Shown: positions 18,870 to 28,316, counted from the stretch's first letter. The stretch: 64,000 nucleotides of DNA from RPQJ01 sp963731105 (GCA_963731105.1 CAVSUM010000023.1:35032-99031), one strand, 5' to 3'. Numbers and translations: made by a program. Notes: generated by a model from the letters alone, not told the origin.

Positions 18870-19709
18870 GTGAAGCACAAGGAAATGCAGGTACCGGGCT
18901 GCCAGGACGTGCAGCTGCATGGGCAGGCGTGGTTGCCCGACAGGGAGCCGACGGCCGTGCTCGTCATCTCGCACGGGCTCGCGGAGCACAGCGGGCGCTA
19001 CGCGCAACTCGCGGAGCGGCTCGTGGAGGAGCGCGGCTACGCGGTCTACGCGCTCGACCATCGGGGCCATGGGCGCTCCGGCGGCGAGCGCGCCAACATC
19101 GGGCGCTTCCAGTACGTCGTCTCGGACCTCGGCACGTTCGTCGGGCGCGCGCAGCGGCAGCACCCGGACGCGCCCGCGTTCCTGCTCGGTCACAGCATGG
19201 GAGGCGCGATCGCCCTGGCCTGCGTGGTGCGCAACCCGGGCGGCCTGAAAGGGCTGGTGCTGTCGGCGCCGGCGCTGGCGTCCGGCCAGGCCGTGTCGCC
19301 GGCCAAGGCCTGGCTGGTGCGCCTGTTGTCGCGCGTGGCGCCGAACACCGGCGCGCTCACGTTGCCGGCGGATGCGATCAGCCGTGATCGCGAGGTGGTG
19401 CGCGCCTACGAGTCCGACCCGCTGGTGTTTCGCGGCGCGATTCCCGCGCGCACGCTGGTGGAACTGCTCGACGCGATGGCCGGCTTTGCGGACGCCGTGC
19501 CGAAGCTGCGCGTGCCGGTGCTGGTGCAGCACGGCACGGCCGACAGCCTCGTGCCGCTCGCTGCGGTGAAGCCGCTGTACGACCGGCTCGGCAGCCCGAA
19601 GCTGCGGACGGTCCGGCTGTACGAGGGCCTGTATCACGAGGTCTACAACGAGCCCGAGCGTGACCGCGTGATCGCCGATCTCGAGGCCTGGCTCGACTCG
19701 CTTCGCTGA
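18870..19709 (+). CDS. Monoacylglycerol lipase/lysophospholipase-like alpha/beta hydrolase
   Basis: 279 residues from GTG 18870 (AGGGAG upstream). Serine-hydrolase triad visible: oxyanion HGLAEHSGRYAQLAE, nucleophile in LLGHSMGGAIA, acid in VLVQHGTADSLVP, His in YEGLYHEVYNEPERD. The HGLAEHSGRY and YHEVYNEP motifs are those of the PldB/monoglyceride-lipase (Hydrolase_4) family, which release fatty acids from monoacylglycerols or lysophospholipids. It follows the dehalogenase by 31 bp on the same strand. It fits the lipid-rich theme of the window. Confidence 0.9.
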   Translation: MKHKEMQVPGCQDVQLHGQAWLPDREPTAVLVISHGLAEHSGRYAQLAERLVEERGYAVYALDHRGHGRSGGERANIGRFQYVVSDLGTFVGRAQRQHPDAPAFLLGHSMGGAIALACVVRNPGGLKGLVLSAPALASGQAVSPAKAWLVRLLSRVAPNTGALTLPADAISRDREVVRAYESDPLVFRGAIPARTLVELLDAMAGFADAVPKLRVPVLVQHGTADSLVPLAAVKPLYDRLGSPKLRTVRLYEGLYHEVYNEPERDRVIADLEAWLDSLR

Positions 19710-19748
19710 CGCGGTCGCGCGCGACGGTGGCGCGGTACCGCTGGCCGC

Positions 19749-20723
19749 TCAGCTCGCCGGCCGCAGCGACGCGAGCAGCGCGCGCGTCTCCGCTTCCACC
19801 TTGTGCGCGCCCTCGTCGAGCAGGTAGTCGCGGAACGTTGCCGCGGCCGGGGGCAGCCAGCGATTCGGGTGGTACACCACGTACCACGTGCGCTCGATCG
19901 GCGTGTGGTCCACGTCGAGCCGCACCAGCGCCCCGGTCTTCAGCTCCAGGAACAGCGTGTGCATCGAGGTGAGGCTGATGCCGAGCTGCGACATGACCGC
20001 GTGCTTGGCCATCTCGTTGCCGCTCACGGTGATGCGTTCGCGCGGCACGATGCGGTGCATGGCGAGGAACGCGTCGAGCATGGCGCGCGTGCCCGAGCCT
20101 TGCTCGCGCTGCACCACGCTCTCGTGGCGCAGTTCGATCGGCGCGATGCCGCGCGCGGCGGCCAGCGGGTGGCCGGGCCACGCGATGATCACGTGCGGAT
20201 TGCTCGCGAACGGTTCGCGGACCAGCCGGCCGCCGGCCGCGGCCTCCGCCGTGGCGCTGTCCGCATCGCGGCCCATCAAGGCCAGGTCGACGTCGCCGTC
20301 GAGCACGTGCCGCGACAGTTCCTCGCGCGTCGACACCGCCATGTGGACCGCGATGCCGGGTGCGCGCCGCCGGAATTCGGCGAGCAGCGGCGGCAGGATG
20401 TGCGTCGCCGTGGCGAGGATGCCGAGGTGCAGGGTGCCGTCGTCGCGCTTGCGCAGCGCGTCCATTTCCTTGGCCAGCGCGCCGAGGCGGGCGTGCACCT
20501 CGTTGGCCGCGGCCAGCGCACGCTCGCCGGCCGCGGTGAGCCGCAGGCGGCGGCCGAGCCGGTCGAACACGGGCATGCCGAGGGTCTTTTCCAGCTGCTG
20601 CACCTGCTGGGTAATGCCGGGCCCGGTCATGTACAGGCGTCGGCCGGCCTGGGCCATCGAGCCGGTCTCGGCGACGGCCTTCAGAACCTCAAGCTGGCGC
20701 AGGCTCAGGTGGCGGGGCTCCAT
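19749..20723 (-). CDS. cbbR: LysR-type regulator of the RuBisCO operon
   Basis: 324 residues. The N-terminal winged helix (LSLRQLEVLKAVAETGSMAQ, then TGPGITQQVQQLEKTLGM) precedes a periplasmic-binding-like effector domain (DGTLHLGILATATHILPPLL; QREQGSGTRAMLDAFL). It is transcribed divergently from cbbL over a 105-bp A/T-rich region, the invariant cbbR/cbbL arrangement, so it should activate the operon in response to metabolites such as RuBP or NADPH. Gene symbol assigned from context plus domain structure. Confidence 0.9.
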   Translation of the reverse strand: MEPRHLSLRQLEVLKAVAETGSMAQAGRRLYMTGPGITQQVQQLEKTLGMPVFDRLGRRLRLTAAGERALAAANEVHARLGALAKEMDALRKRDDGTLHLGILATATHILPPLLAEFRRRAPGIAVHMAVSTREELSRHVLDGDVDLALMGRDADSATAEAAAGGRLVREPFASNPHVIIAWPGHPLAAARGIAPIELRHESVVQREQGSGTRAMLDAFLAMHRIVPRERITVSGNEMAKHAVMSQLGISLTSMHTLFLELKTGALVRLDVDHTPIERTWYVVYHPNRWLPPAAATFRDYLLDEGAHKVEAETRALLASLRPAS

Positions 20724-20828
20724 AAGCTGAGCTTATCAAAAAGCCAAAAAACCCTAAGTATCAATTAACCGATAGCCGTCCTAGAGTGGTTCCCACGGCG
20801 CCGCTGCTGCGCCGAGGAGGGCGGTTTC
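20724..20828. promoter_or_regulatory. cbbR-cbbL divergent control region with CbbR-like sites
   Basis: An A/T-rich island (20727-20775) in otherwise GC-rich DNA. It contains TAA-N7-TTA (20755-20767) and T-N11-A spacings expected of LysR/CbbR boxes (CbbR consensus TNA-N7-TNA). A TAGAGT -10-like hexamer at 20782 and a GAGGAGGG ribosome-binding site precede the cbbL ATG. Confidence 0.6.
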
Positions 20829-22316
20829 ATGACGAAGACGGTCACATCCCCGGGCGCCGGGACCGGCCAGCGCACCACTGGCAACACGGCCGCGCGCTAC
20901 CAGGCCGGCGTGCTCAAGTACAAGGAAATGGGCTACTGGGTGCCCGACTACGAGCCGAAGGACACCGACCTGATCGCGGTGTTCCGCATCACGCCGCAGG
21001 AGGGCGTCGACCCCGAGGAGGCCGCGGCGGCCGTCGCCGGCGAGTCCTCCACCGCGACCTGGACCGTGGTGTGGACCGACCGGCTCACCGCCTGCGAGAA
21101 CTATCGCGCCAAGGCGTACGAGGTGCGGCCGGTGCCCGGCATCGAGGGCCAGTACTTCGCCTGGGTCGCCTACGAGCTCGACCTGTTCGAGGAGGGCTCC
21201 ATCGCCAACCTCACCGCCTCGATCATCGGCAACGTGTTCAGCTTCAAGCCGCTCAAGGCCGCGCGCCTCGAGGACATGCGGCTGCCCGTGGCGTACCTGA
21301 AGACCTTCAAGGGGCCGCCGACCGGGATCGTCGTCGAGCGCGAGCGACTCGACAAGTACGGCCGGCCGCTGCTCGGCGCCACCATCAAGCCGAAGCTCGG
21401 CCTGTCGGGCAAGAACTACGGCCGCGTGGTGTACGAGGCGCTGCTCGGCGGGCTCGACTTCACCAAGGACGACGAGAACATCAACTCGCAGCCGTTCATG
21501 CACTGGCGCGACCGCTTCCTGTTCTGCATGGAGGCGGTGCAGAAGGCGCAGGCGGCGAGCGGCGAGGTGAAGGGCCACTACCTCAACATCACCGCGGGCA
21601 CCATGGAGGAGCTGTACAAGCGCGCCGAGTTCGCGCGCGACCTCGGCTCCTGCATCATCATGGTCGACCTGATCATCGGCTGGACCGCGATCCAGTCGAT
21701 CTCCAACTGGGCGCGCGACAACGACATGATCCTGCACATGCACCGTGCGGGCCACGGCACCTACACGCGCCAGAAGAACCACGGCATCTCGTTCCGGGTG
21801 ATCGCCAAGTGGCTGCGCCTCGCGGGCGTCGACCACCTGCACACCGGCACCGCGGTCGGCAAGCTCGAGGGCGACCCGATGACCGTGCAGGGCTACTACA
21901 ACGTCTGCCGCGACAGCTACACGAAGCAGGACCTCCCCCGCGGGCTGTTCTTCGACCAGGACTGGGCGGGGCTGCGCAAGGTGATGCCGGTCGCTTCCGG
22001 CGGCATCCATGCCGGGCAGATGCACCAGTTGCTGGATCTGTTCGGCGACGACGTGGTGCTGCAGTTCGGCGGCGGCACGATCGGCCACCCGATGGGCATC
22101 CAGGCCGGCGCGCAGGCCAACCGCGTCGCGCTCGAGACCATGGTGCTCGCGCGCAACGAGGGCCGCGACATCCGCAACGAGGGGCCGCAGATCCTCGCCG
22201 ACGCGGCGAAGACCTGCCGGCCGCTCGAGGCCGCGCTCTCGACCTGGAAGGACGTCACGTTCAACTATGCCTCGACCGACACGTCGGACTTCGTGCCGAC
22301 CGTGAGCGTCGCCTGA
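20829..22316 (+). CDS. cbbL: RuBisCO large subunit, form IC (red type)
   Basis: 495 residues. Carboxylates ribulose-1,5-bisphosphate. Catalytic Lys187 (TIKPKLGLSGKNYG), carbamylated Lys213 with Asp215/Glu216 (GLDFTKDDENIN), loop-6 Lys345 (TAVGKLEGDP), HRAGHGTYTRQKNHG and the phosphate site FGGGTIGHPMGIQAG are all present. Extended N-terminus and GLSGKNYGRVVYE place it in red-type form IC. Residue 225 is His (QPFMHWRDRF) where most form I enzymes have Arg (spinach 213). First gene of cbbL-cbbS-cbbX-fbp-prk; cbbS follows after 10 bp. Confidence 0.98.
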   Translation: MTKTVTSPGAGTGQRTTGNTAARYQAGVLKYKEMGYWVPDYEPKDTDLIAVFRITPQEGVDPEEAAAAVAGESSTATWTVVWTDRLTACENYRAKAYEVRPVPGIEGQYFAWVAYELDLFEEGSIANLTASIIGNVFSFKPLKAARLEDMRLPVAYLKTFKGPPTGIVVERERLDKYGRPLLGATIKPKLGLSGKNYGRVVYEALLGGLDFTKDDENINSQPFMHWRDRFLFCMEAVQKAQAASGEVKGHYLNITAGTMEELYKRAEFARDLGSCIIMVDLIIGWTAIQSISNWARDNDMILHMHRAGHGTYTRQKNHGISFRVIAKWLRLAGVDHLHTGTAVGKLEGDPMTVQGYYNVCRDSYTKQDLPRGLFFDQDWAGLRKVMPVASGGIHAGQMHQLLDLFGDDVVLQFGGGTIGHPMGIQAGAQANRVALETMVLARNEGRDIRNEGPQILADAAKTCRPLEAALSTWKDVTFNYASTDTSDFVPTVSVA

Positions 22317-22326
22317 GGAGACCGCC

Positions 22327-22713
22327 ATGCGCATCACACAAGGCACCTTCTCGTTCCTGCCGGACCTGACCGACGAGCAGATCGCCCGCCAGGTGGACTA
22401 CGCGCTCGCCCAGGGCTGGGCGGTGTCGCTCGAGTACACCGACGACCCGCACCCGCGCAACGTCTACTGGGAGATGTGGGGCCTGCCCATGTTCGACCTC
22501 AAGGACCCCGCCGGCGTGCTCGGCGAGCTGCGCGAGTGCCGCAAGGCGCACCCCGACTGCTACATCAAGCTGAACGCGTTCGATTCGACGCGCGGCTTCG
22601 AGAGCATGCGGCTGTCGTTCATGGTGCACCGGCCACCGGTCGAGGCGCGCTACAAGCTGCGCCGCGAGGAAGGGCCGGCGCGGCTCATCCGCTACACCAT
22701 CGAGCGCGTGTAG
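22327..22713 (+). CDS. cbbS: RuBisCO small subunit, form IC
   Basis: 128 residues, MRITQGTFSFLPDLTDEQI, with the conserved WAVSLEYTDDPHPRNVYWEM and WGLPMFDL segments and the C-terminal beta-hairpin extension (SFMVHRPPVEARYKLRREEG...YTIERV) found only in red-type small subunits, where it fills the central solvent channel and helps assembly without chaperones. Ten bp after cbbL, preceded by GAGGAG. Confidence 0.97.
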   Translation: MRITQGTFSFLPDLTDEQIARQVDYALAQGWAVSLEYTDDPHPRNVYWEMWGLPMFDLKDPAGVLGELRECRKAHPDCYIKLNAFDSTRGFESMRLSFMVHRPPVEARYKLRREEGPARLIRYTIERV

Positions 22714-22738
22714 CGCGCTGCGCGGGGCGGGCACGGCC

Positions 22739-23635
22739 ATGGGCGAGTCGATCGACCTCAAGTCCCTGCTCGCGGAATCGGGCGTCGCCGCGGTGCTCGA
22801 CGAGCTCGACCGCGAGCTGGTCGGGCTCGCCCCGGTGAAGATGCGCATCCGCGAGATCGCCTCGCTGCTGGTGGTGGACAAGGCGCGCGCGGCGCTCGGC
22901 GTCGCGGGTGCCAAGCCCTCGCTGCACATGTGCTTCACCGGCAACCCCGGCACCGGCAAGACCACCGTCGCCATGCGGATGGCGACGATCCTGCACCGGC
23001 TCGGCCACGTGCGGAAGGGACACCTGGTGGCCGTGACGCGCGACGACCTCGTCGGCCAGTACATCGGCCACACCGCGCCCAAGACCAAGGACGTGCTGAA
23101 ACGCGCGATGGGCGGGGTGCTGTTCATCGACGAGGCCTACTACCTGTACCGCCCGGAGAACGAGCGCGACTACGGCCAGGAAGCCATCGAGATCCTGATG
23201 CAGGTGATGGAGAACCAGCGCGAGGACCTGGTGGTGATCTTCGCCGGCTACAAGTCGCGCATGGACACCTTCTTCCAGTGCAACCCGGGCCTCGGCTCGC
23301 GCGTGGCACACCACATCGACTTCCCCGACTACTCGGTCGAGGAGCTGCAGGCGATCGCCGAGGGCATGGTGGCGGGCCTCGGCCTGCGGCTGTCCGATCC
23401 GGCGCGCACGGCACTCGGCCAGTACCTGGACCTGCGCCGCCTGCAGCCCAACTTCGCGAACGCCCGCTCGCTGCGCAATGCGCTCGACCGCGCACGGCTG
23501 CGGCAGGCGCGCCGCCTGCTCGAGGCCGGGCGGGTGGACGCCGACATGCTGATGACCATCGAGGCGGCGGACATTCGCGCCAGCCGCGTGTTCGACGCGG
23601 CGGCCACTGGCCGCACCGAGGAGGCCCCATGCTGA
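22739..23635 (+). CDS. cbbX: Red-type RuBisCO activase (AAA+)
   Basis: 298 residues. AAA+ remodelling ATPase that pulls on the large-subunit C-terminus to release inhibitory sugar phosphates. Walker A GNPGTGKT at residues 68-75, pore loop YIGHTAPKT, Walker B LFIDEAYYLY (Asp131/Glu132), sensor-1/arginine-finger region with NPGLGSRVAHHIDFPDYS. The N-terminal helical segment (LKSLLAESGVAAVLDELDRELVGLAPVK) is the CbbX-specific start. It overlaps the fbp start by 7 bp (ATGCTGA), implying translational coupling. Confidence 0.97.
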   Translation: MGESIDLKSLLAESGVAAVLDELDRELVGLAPVKMRIREIASLLVVDKARAALGVAGAKPSLHMCFTGNPGTGKTTVAMRMATILHRLGHVRKGHLVAVTRDDLVGQYIGHTAPKTKDVLKRAMGGVLFIDEAYYLYRPENERDYGQEAIEILMQVMENQREDLVVIFAGYKSRMDTFFQCNPGLGSRVAHHIDFPDYSVEELQAIAEGMVAGLGLRLSDPARTALGQYLDLRRLQPNFANARSLRNALDRARLRQARRLLEAGRVDADMLMTIEAADIRASRVFDAAATGRTEEAPC

Positions 23636-24690
23636 ATCCCGGCTACACGACCATCTCCAAGTTCCTCATCCAGCAGGTGCCCGAGGGGCCGCACGGGCGC
23701 GAGCTCGCCGCGCTGCTGGTGGACGTGGCCGCGGTGATCAAGGCGATCTCGGCCGCCGTCGGCAAGGGCCCGCTGGTCGGCCTCGCCGGGCTCGCCGGCA
23801 CCGAGAACACGCAGGGCGAGCAGCAGAAGCAGCTCGACATCCTCGCCGACGAGCTGTTCGCGCGCGGCGTCGAATGGAGCGAGCTGGTGGGCGCGCTCGC
23901 CTCGGAGGAGCGCGAGGACGTGCACTTCGTCGAGGGCAGCGGGCGCCTCGCGCTGGTGTACGACCCGCTCGACGGCTCGAACAACCTCGACGTCAACCTG
24001 CCGGTGGGCTCGATCTTCTCGGTGCTCGCGTTGCCCGACACTGCGCGCAACACGGGCGCAGTGCTGCAACCGGGCACGCAGCAGCTCGCGGCGGGGTACG
24101 CGATCTACGGGCCATCGACGCAGGTCGTGATCACCGTGGGCCGCGGCACGCACGGCTTCACGCTCGACCGCGAGATCGGCAACTTCGTGCTGACCCACCC
24201 CGACATCCGCGTGCCGGAGGAGGGGTCCGACTACCTGATCAACGCGTCGAACCGCCGCTTCTGGGAGCCGCCGGTGACGCGCTACGTCGACGAGTGCAAG
24301 GCCGGCAAGGAGGGGCCGCGCGGCCGCGACTTCAACACGCGCTGGGTCGCCTCGATGGTGGCCGACGTGCACCGCATCCTGCTGCGCGGCGGCATCTACA
24401 TGTACCCGCGCGACCAGAAGGCCGCGAACCGCGAAGGGCGCCTGCGCCTGCTGTACGAGGCCAACCCGATGGCGATGATCGTCGAGCAGGCGGGCGGCCT
24501 CGCGTCGACCGGCCGCGGCCGCATCCTCGAGGTGCCGCCCGAGCGCATCCACCAGCGCGTGCCGGTGATCCTCGGCTCGAAGGAAGAGGTGATGCGCGTC
24601 GAGCGCTACCACGCGGAGTACGACCGGGGCGAGGACCAGCCCTACAGCTCGCCGCTGTTCGGCGAGCGATCGCTGTTCCGCAACGCCTGA
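23629..24690 (+). CDS. fbp: Fructose-1,6-bisphosphatase, class I
   Basis: 353 residues from ATG 23629, which overlaps the cbbX stop; longer frames are noise. Hydrolyses fructose-1,6-bisphosphate (possibly also sedoheptulose-1,7-bisphosphate) in the Calvin cycle. Metal/phosphate loop YDPLDGSNNLDVN (Asp112) and EEREDVHF give the two-metal site; GGIYMYPRDQKAANREGRLR and YEANPMAMIVEQAGG are the class I substrate motifs. Operon position between cbbX and prk shows it serves CO2 fixation. Confidence 0.96.
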   Translation: MLNPGYTTISKFLIQQVPEGPHGRELAALLVDVAAVIKAISAAVGKGPLVGLAGLAGTENTQGEQQKQLDILADELFARGVEWSELVGALASEEREDVHFVEGSGRLALVYDPLDGSNNLDVNLPVGSIFSVLALPDTARNTGAVLQPGTQQLAAGYAIYGPSTQVVITVGRGTHGFTLDREIGNFVLTHPDIRVPEEGSDYLINASNRRFWEPPVTRYVDECKAGKEGPRGRDFNTRWVASMVADVHRILLRGGIYMYPRDQKAANREGRLRLLYEANPMAMIVEQAGGLASTGRGRILEVPPERIHQRVPVILGSKEEVMRVERYHAEYDRGEDQPYSSPLFGERSLFRNA

Positions 24691-24712
24691 GCGGATCCAA
24701 CGGAGCACAGAC

Positions 24713-25588
24713 ATGTCGGCCAGACATCCCATCATCGCGGTGACCGGTTCCTCGGGCGCCGGCACCTCCACCGTCAAGACCACTTTCGAATGGATCTTCC
24801 GCCGCGAGAAGATCGACGCGGCGATCGTCGAAGGCGACGCGTTCCATCGCTTCGACCGCGCCGCGATGCGCCAGCAGATGAAGGAGGCCGAGGCGGCCGG
24901 CAACAAGAACTTCAGCCACTTCGGGCCCGAAGCCAACGTGTTCGGCGAGCTCGAGGCGCTGTTCAAGAGCTACTCGCTCTCCGGCCGCGGCCGCTCGCGC
25001 ACCTACATCCACGATGCCGAGGAGGGCGCGAAGTACGGCGGCGAGCCCGGCACGTTCACCGAGTGGAAGGAGATCGGCGAGGGCTCCGACCTGCTGTTCT
25101 ACGAGGGACTGCACGGCGCGGTGCAGACCGCCGAGCACGACGTCGCCCGGTACCCGGACCTGCTGATCGGCGTGGCGCCCTCGATCAACCTCGAGTGGAT
25201 CCAGAAGCTGCACCGCGACCGGCGCACGCGCGGCTACTCGACCGAGGCCGTGGTGGACACGATCATGCGCCGCATGCCCGACTACGTGAACTACATCGTC
25301 CCGCAGTTCTCGCGCACGCACATCAACTTCCAGCGCGTGCCGACGGTCGACACGTCGAACCCGTTCATCGCGCAGGACATCCCGACCGCGGACGAGAGCT
25401 TCCTGATCGTCCGCTTCGCCAATCCGAAGGGCATCGATTTCCCGTACCTGCTGTCGATGGTGCACGACTCGTTCATGTCGCGGCCGAACACGCTGGTCCT
25501 GCCGGGCGGCAAGCTGCCGATCGCGATGCAGATCATCCTGACGCCGCTGATCCTGCGGATGATGGACACGAAGAAGCGGGCCTACTGA
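24713..25588 (+). CDS. prkB: Phosphoribulokinase, class I (proteobacterial)
   Basis: 291 residues. ATP-dependent phosphorylation of ribulose-5-phosphate to RuBP. P-loop GSSGAGTSTVK (residues 12-22), EGDAFHRFDR with the catalytic Asp, GPEANVFGELE, and FYEGLHGAV; RTHINFQRVPTVDTSNPF is typical of the octameric, NADH-regulated proteobacterial enzyme. It ends the operon 22 bp after fbp. With RuBisCO, CbbX and FBPase it gives the diagnostic set for a Calvin cycle. The gene is also called cbbP. Confidence 0.96.
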   Translation: MSARHPIIAVTGSSGAGTSTVKTTFEWIFRREKIDAAIVEGDAFHRFDRAAMRQQMKEAEAAGNKNFSHFGPEANVFGELEALFKSYSLSGRGRSRTYIHDAEEGAKYGGEPGTFTEWKEIGEGSDLLFYEGLHGAVQTAEHDVARYPDLLIGVAPSINLEWIQKLHRDRRTRGYSTEAVVDTIMRRMPDYVNYIVPQFSRTHINFQRVPTVDTSNPFIAQDIPTADESFLIVRFANPKGIDFPYLLSMVHDSFMSRPNTLVLPGGKLPIAMQIILTPLILRMMDTKKRAY

Positions 25589-25628
25589 GGCGCGGGTCGA
25601 CGGGGCACCGTGACGGCTGGCGCGGCCG

Positions 25629-28316
25629 CTAACGTGGCCGCAGCGCCGCCTTCGCCGCGTCCAGCACGGGCAGCACGGTCGCCGCGACGCCCACCACGAT
25701 TGCCCAGTCCGTGACGGTCAGGGCGAACGTGCGGAAGGGCGCCTGCAGCACCGGCAGGTACAGGACGAGCGCCAGCAGCATCACTTCCCACGCGACTGCC
25801 AGGTTCAGCCAGCGGTTGGCGAACGGCCGCCGCAGCACGGAAACCCGGTCCGAGCGATAGCTGTACGCCTTCAGGAACTGGATCAGCACCAGCGACACGA
25901 ACGTCAGTGCCATCGCCTCCTGCAGTGGCCGGCCCGTGTGCAGCAGCCACGCGAACAGGCCGACGTTGACGATCATCGACCAGGCGCCACCGACGAGCAT
26001 CAGTGCGACGACCCGCGGTCCGAAGATCCCGCCGCGTGGGTCGCGGGGAGGGCGCTGCATCAGGTCGGCCTCGGGCGGATCCACTGCCAGTGCCAGCGCG
26101 GGCAGGCCATCCGTGGCCAGGTTCACGTAGAGGATCTGCACGGCCGTGAGCGGCAATGGCAGGCCGAGCAGGACCGTGCCCGCCATCAGGCCGATCTCGC
26201 CGACGTTCGACGACAGCAGGAACATCAGGTACTTCTTGATGTTGCCGAAGATGCCGCGGCCTTCCTCGACCGCGGCCACGATCGACGCGAAGTTGTCGTC
26301 GGTCAAGGTCATGGCCGCGGCTTCACGCGCGACGTCCGTGCCGGTCACGCCCATCGCGATGCCGACGTCGGCCTTCTTCAGCGCGGGCGCGTCGTTGACA
26401 CCGTCGCCGGTCATGGCGACCACGTGGCCGCGCTGCTGCAGCGCCTCGACCACCCGCAGCTTGTCGGCCGGCGACACCCGCGCAAAGACGTCGATCTGCG
26501 GCACCTCGCGCGCCAGCGCGGCGTCGTCGAGGGCGCCGAGCTCGGCGCCGGTGACCACCCGACCGTGCTTCAGCACGCCGATCTCGCGGGCAATGGACTC
26601 GGCCGTGAGCGGATGGTCGCCGGTGATCATCACCACCCGGATGCCGGCTCGTTCGCAGGTCTCGAGGGCAGCGCGTGCCTCGGGTCGCGGCGGATCGGAC
26701 ATGCCGACCAGGCCGAGCAGCGTCATCTGCGACTCGGCCGTGGCGGGCGTGGCGTCGGGACGGCTGGCGACGGCCAGCACGCGCAGCGCGTCGCGAGCCA
26801 TCTGCTGCGCGGCCTCGAGGATGCGCGCCCGCGCGGGCGCGTCGAGCGGCACCGGTCCTGCCGCGGCCTGCTCGGCGCTGCACGCGGCGAGAATGACCTC
26901 GGGCGCCCCCTTGGCAAAGGCGACGACGCCCTCGCTGCCCGCATGCAGCGTCGTCATGCGCTTCGACTCGGACGAGAACGGGATCTCATGCACGCGGGGC
27001 AGCGCGGCGCGCAGGTCCGTCTTGTGCAGCCCGGCCTTGGCGGCTGCCACGACCAGTGCGCCCTCGGTCGGGTCGCCCCGGATCGTCCAGGCATCCTGCG
27101 AGGTGTCGCGCACCAGGTGCGCGTCGGAGGCGAGGGCGCCCGCGGTGAGCAGTTCGCGCACCTGTCCGCCCATTGCGTCGGTGGTGCGCTGCGCCACGTC
27201 GAGCGCAGCGTCGCCGCAGCGGAATTCGCCGTCCGGTGCGTAACCAGCTCCGGTGACGTCGATGAACTGGCCGGCCACGTACAGGCGACGAACGGTCATC
27301 TCGTCGCGCGTCAACGTGCCGGTCTTGTCCGTGCAGATCACCGACGTGCTGCCGAGCGTCTCCACCGCGGCGAGCCGCCGCATCAGGGCGCGGCGCCGCA
27401 CCAGGCGCTGCACGCCCAGTGCCAGTGAGATCGTGACGACCGCCGGCAGGGCTTCCGGCACCACGGCGACCGCGAGCGCGATGCCGAACACCAGCATCTC
27501 GATGAACGGTTGGCCACGCACGAGGCCGAGTGCGACGATCAGTGCCACGACCGCGATCGCGGCCCGCGCCAGCTGGCGCCCCAGCTTGTCGAGGTTCACC
27601 TGCAGCGGCGTGCGGCCGACCTCGACGTCGAGCAGCATCTGCGCGATGCGGCCGAATTCCGTACGCGGCCCCGTCGCCGACACCACGGCCAGGCCGCGCC
27701 CGTACGTCAGGACGGTCCCCGCAAACACCATGTTGCGTCGTTCGGCGACCGGAGCGTCGGCTGCATAGAGCGTGTCGGCGTGCTTCGGGATCGGCGTCGA
27801 TTCGCCGGTGAGGGCCGCCTCCTGCGCCTTCAGGTTGACCGCCCGCACCAGCCGGCCGTCGGCGGCGATGCGGTTGCCTGCGTTGAGCACGAGCAGGTCG
27901 CCGGGCACCACGTCCCGCGCCGGCAGCTCGACCTCCTCTCCGTCACGGACGACGGTGGCGCGCGGGGCCGCCATCTCCCGCAGCGCATCGATGGCGCGCT
28001 CGGCGCGGAACTCCTGCACGAATCCGAGCAGCACGGCGAACAGCACGATCACCGTGATCGCGACGGCTTCGACGACGTGCCCGAGCAGCGCCGACAGTGC
28101 GGTCGCCACCAGCAGGATGACGATCAGCACGTTGCTGAACTGCGCGGCGAGCAACCGCCACGGCGAAGTCCGATGCGCGGCCTGCAGCACGTTCGGGCCG
28201 ACGCTCTCGAGCCGACGTCGAGCTTCGTCCGCCGACAGGCCGCTGCGGCTCGACCCGAGGCAGCGAATGACCTCTTCAGGGGCCTGCGCGTGCCACGATT
28301 GTGCGACGTCGGGCAT
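25629..28316 (-). CDS. P2A-type cation-transporting ATPase (Ca2+-type)
   Basis: 895 residues from ATG 28316; the longer frame is noise. N-terminal cation ATPase domain (GLSADEARRRLESVGPNVL), E1-E2 actuator with TGES (ALTGESTPIPKH), phosphorylated Asp330 in CTDKTGTLT, P/N domains with GDGVNDAPALKKADVGIAMG, and ten membrane helices. The M4 motif VPEALPAVVT and M6 motif NLATDGLPALAL match Ca2+ sites of SERCA/LMCA1-like pumps, so Ca2+ or Mn2+ export is likely. Its ATG overlaps the epimerase stop (TAATG), so it is coupled to the operon that begins at the NikR operator. Confidence 0.92.
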   Translation of the reverse strand: MPDVAQSWHAQAPEEVIRCLGSSRSGLSADEARRRLESVGPNVLQAAHRTSPWRLLAAQFSNVLIVILLVATALSALLGHVVEAVAITVIVLFAVLLGFVQEFRAERAIDALREMAAPRATVVRDGEEVELPARDVVPGDLLVLNAGNRIAADGRLVRAVNLKAQEAALTGESTPIPKHADTLYAADAPVAERRNMVFAGTVLTYGRGLAVVSATGPRTEFGRIAQMLLDVEVGRTPLQVNLDKLGRQLARAAIAVVALIVALGLVRGQPFIEMLVFGIALAVAVVPEALPAVVTISLALGVQRLVRRRALMRRLAAVETLGSTSVICTDKTGTLTRDEMTVRRLYVAGQFIDVTGAGYAPDGEFRCGDAALDVAQRTTDAMGGQVRELLTAGALASDAHLVRDTSQDAWTIRGDPTEGALVVAAAKAGLHKTDLRAALPRVHEIPFSSESKRMTTLHAGSEGVVAFAKGAPEVILAACSAEQAAAGPVPLDAPARARILEAAQQMARDALRVLAVASRPDATPATAESQMTLLGLVGMSDPPRPEARAALETCERAGIRVVMITGDHPLTAESIAREIGVLKHGRVVTGAELGALDDAALAREVPQIDVFARVSPADKLRVVEALQQRGHVVAMTGDGVNDAPALKKADVGIAMGVTGTDVAREAAAMTLTDDNFASIVAAVEEGRGIFGNIKKYLMFLLSSNVGEIGLMAGTVLLGLPLPLTAVQILYVNLATDGLPALALAVDPPEADLMQRPPRDPRGGIFGPRVVALMLVGGAWSMIVNVGLFAWLLHTGRPLQEAMALTFVSLVLIQFLKAYSYRSDRVSVLRRPFANRWLNLAVAWEVMLLALVLYLPVLQAPFRTFALTVTDWAIVVGVAATVLPVLDAAKAALRPR

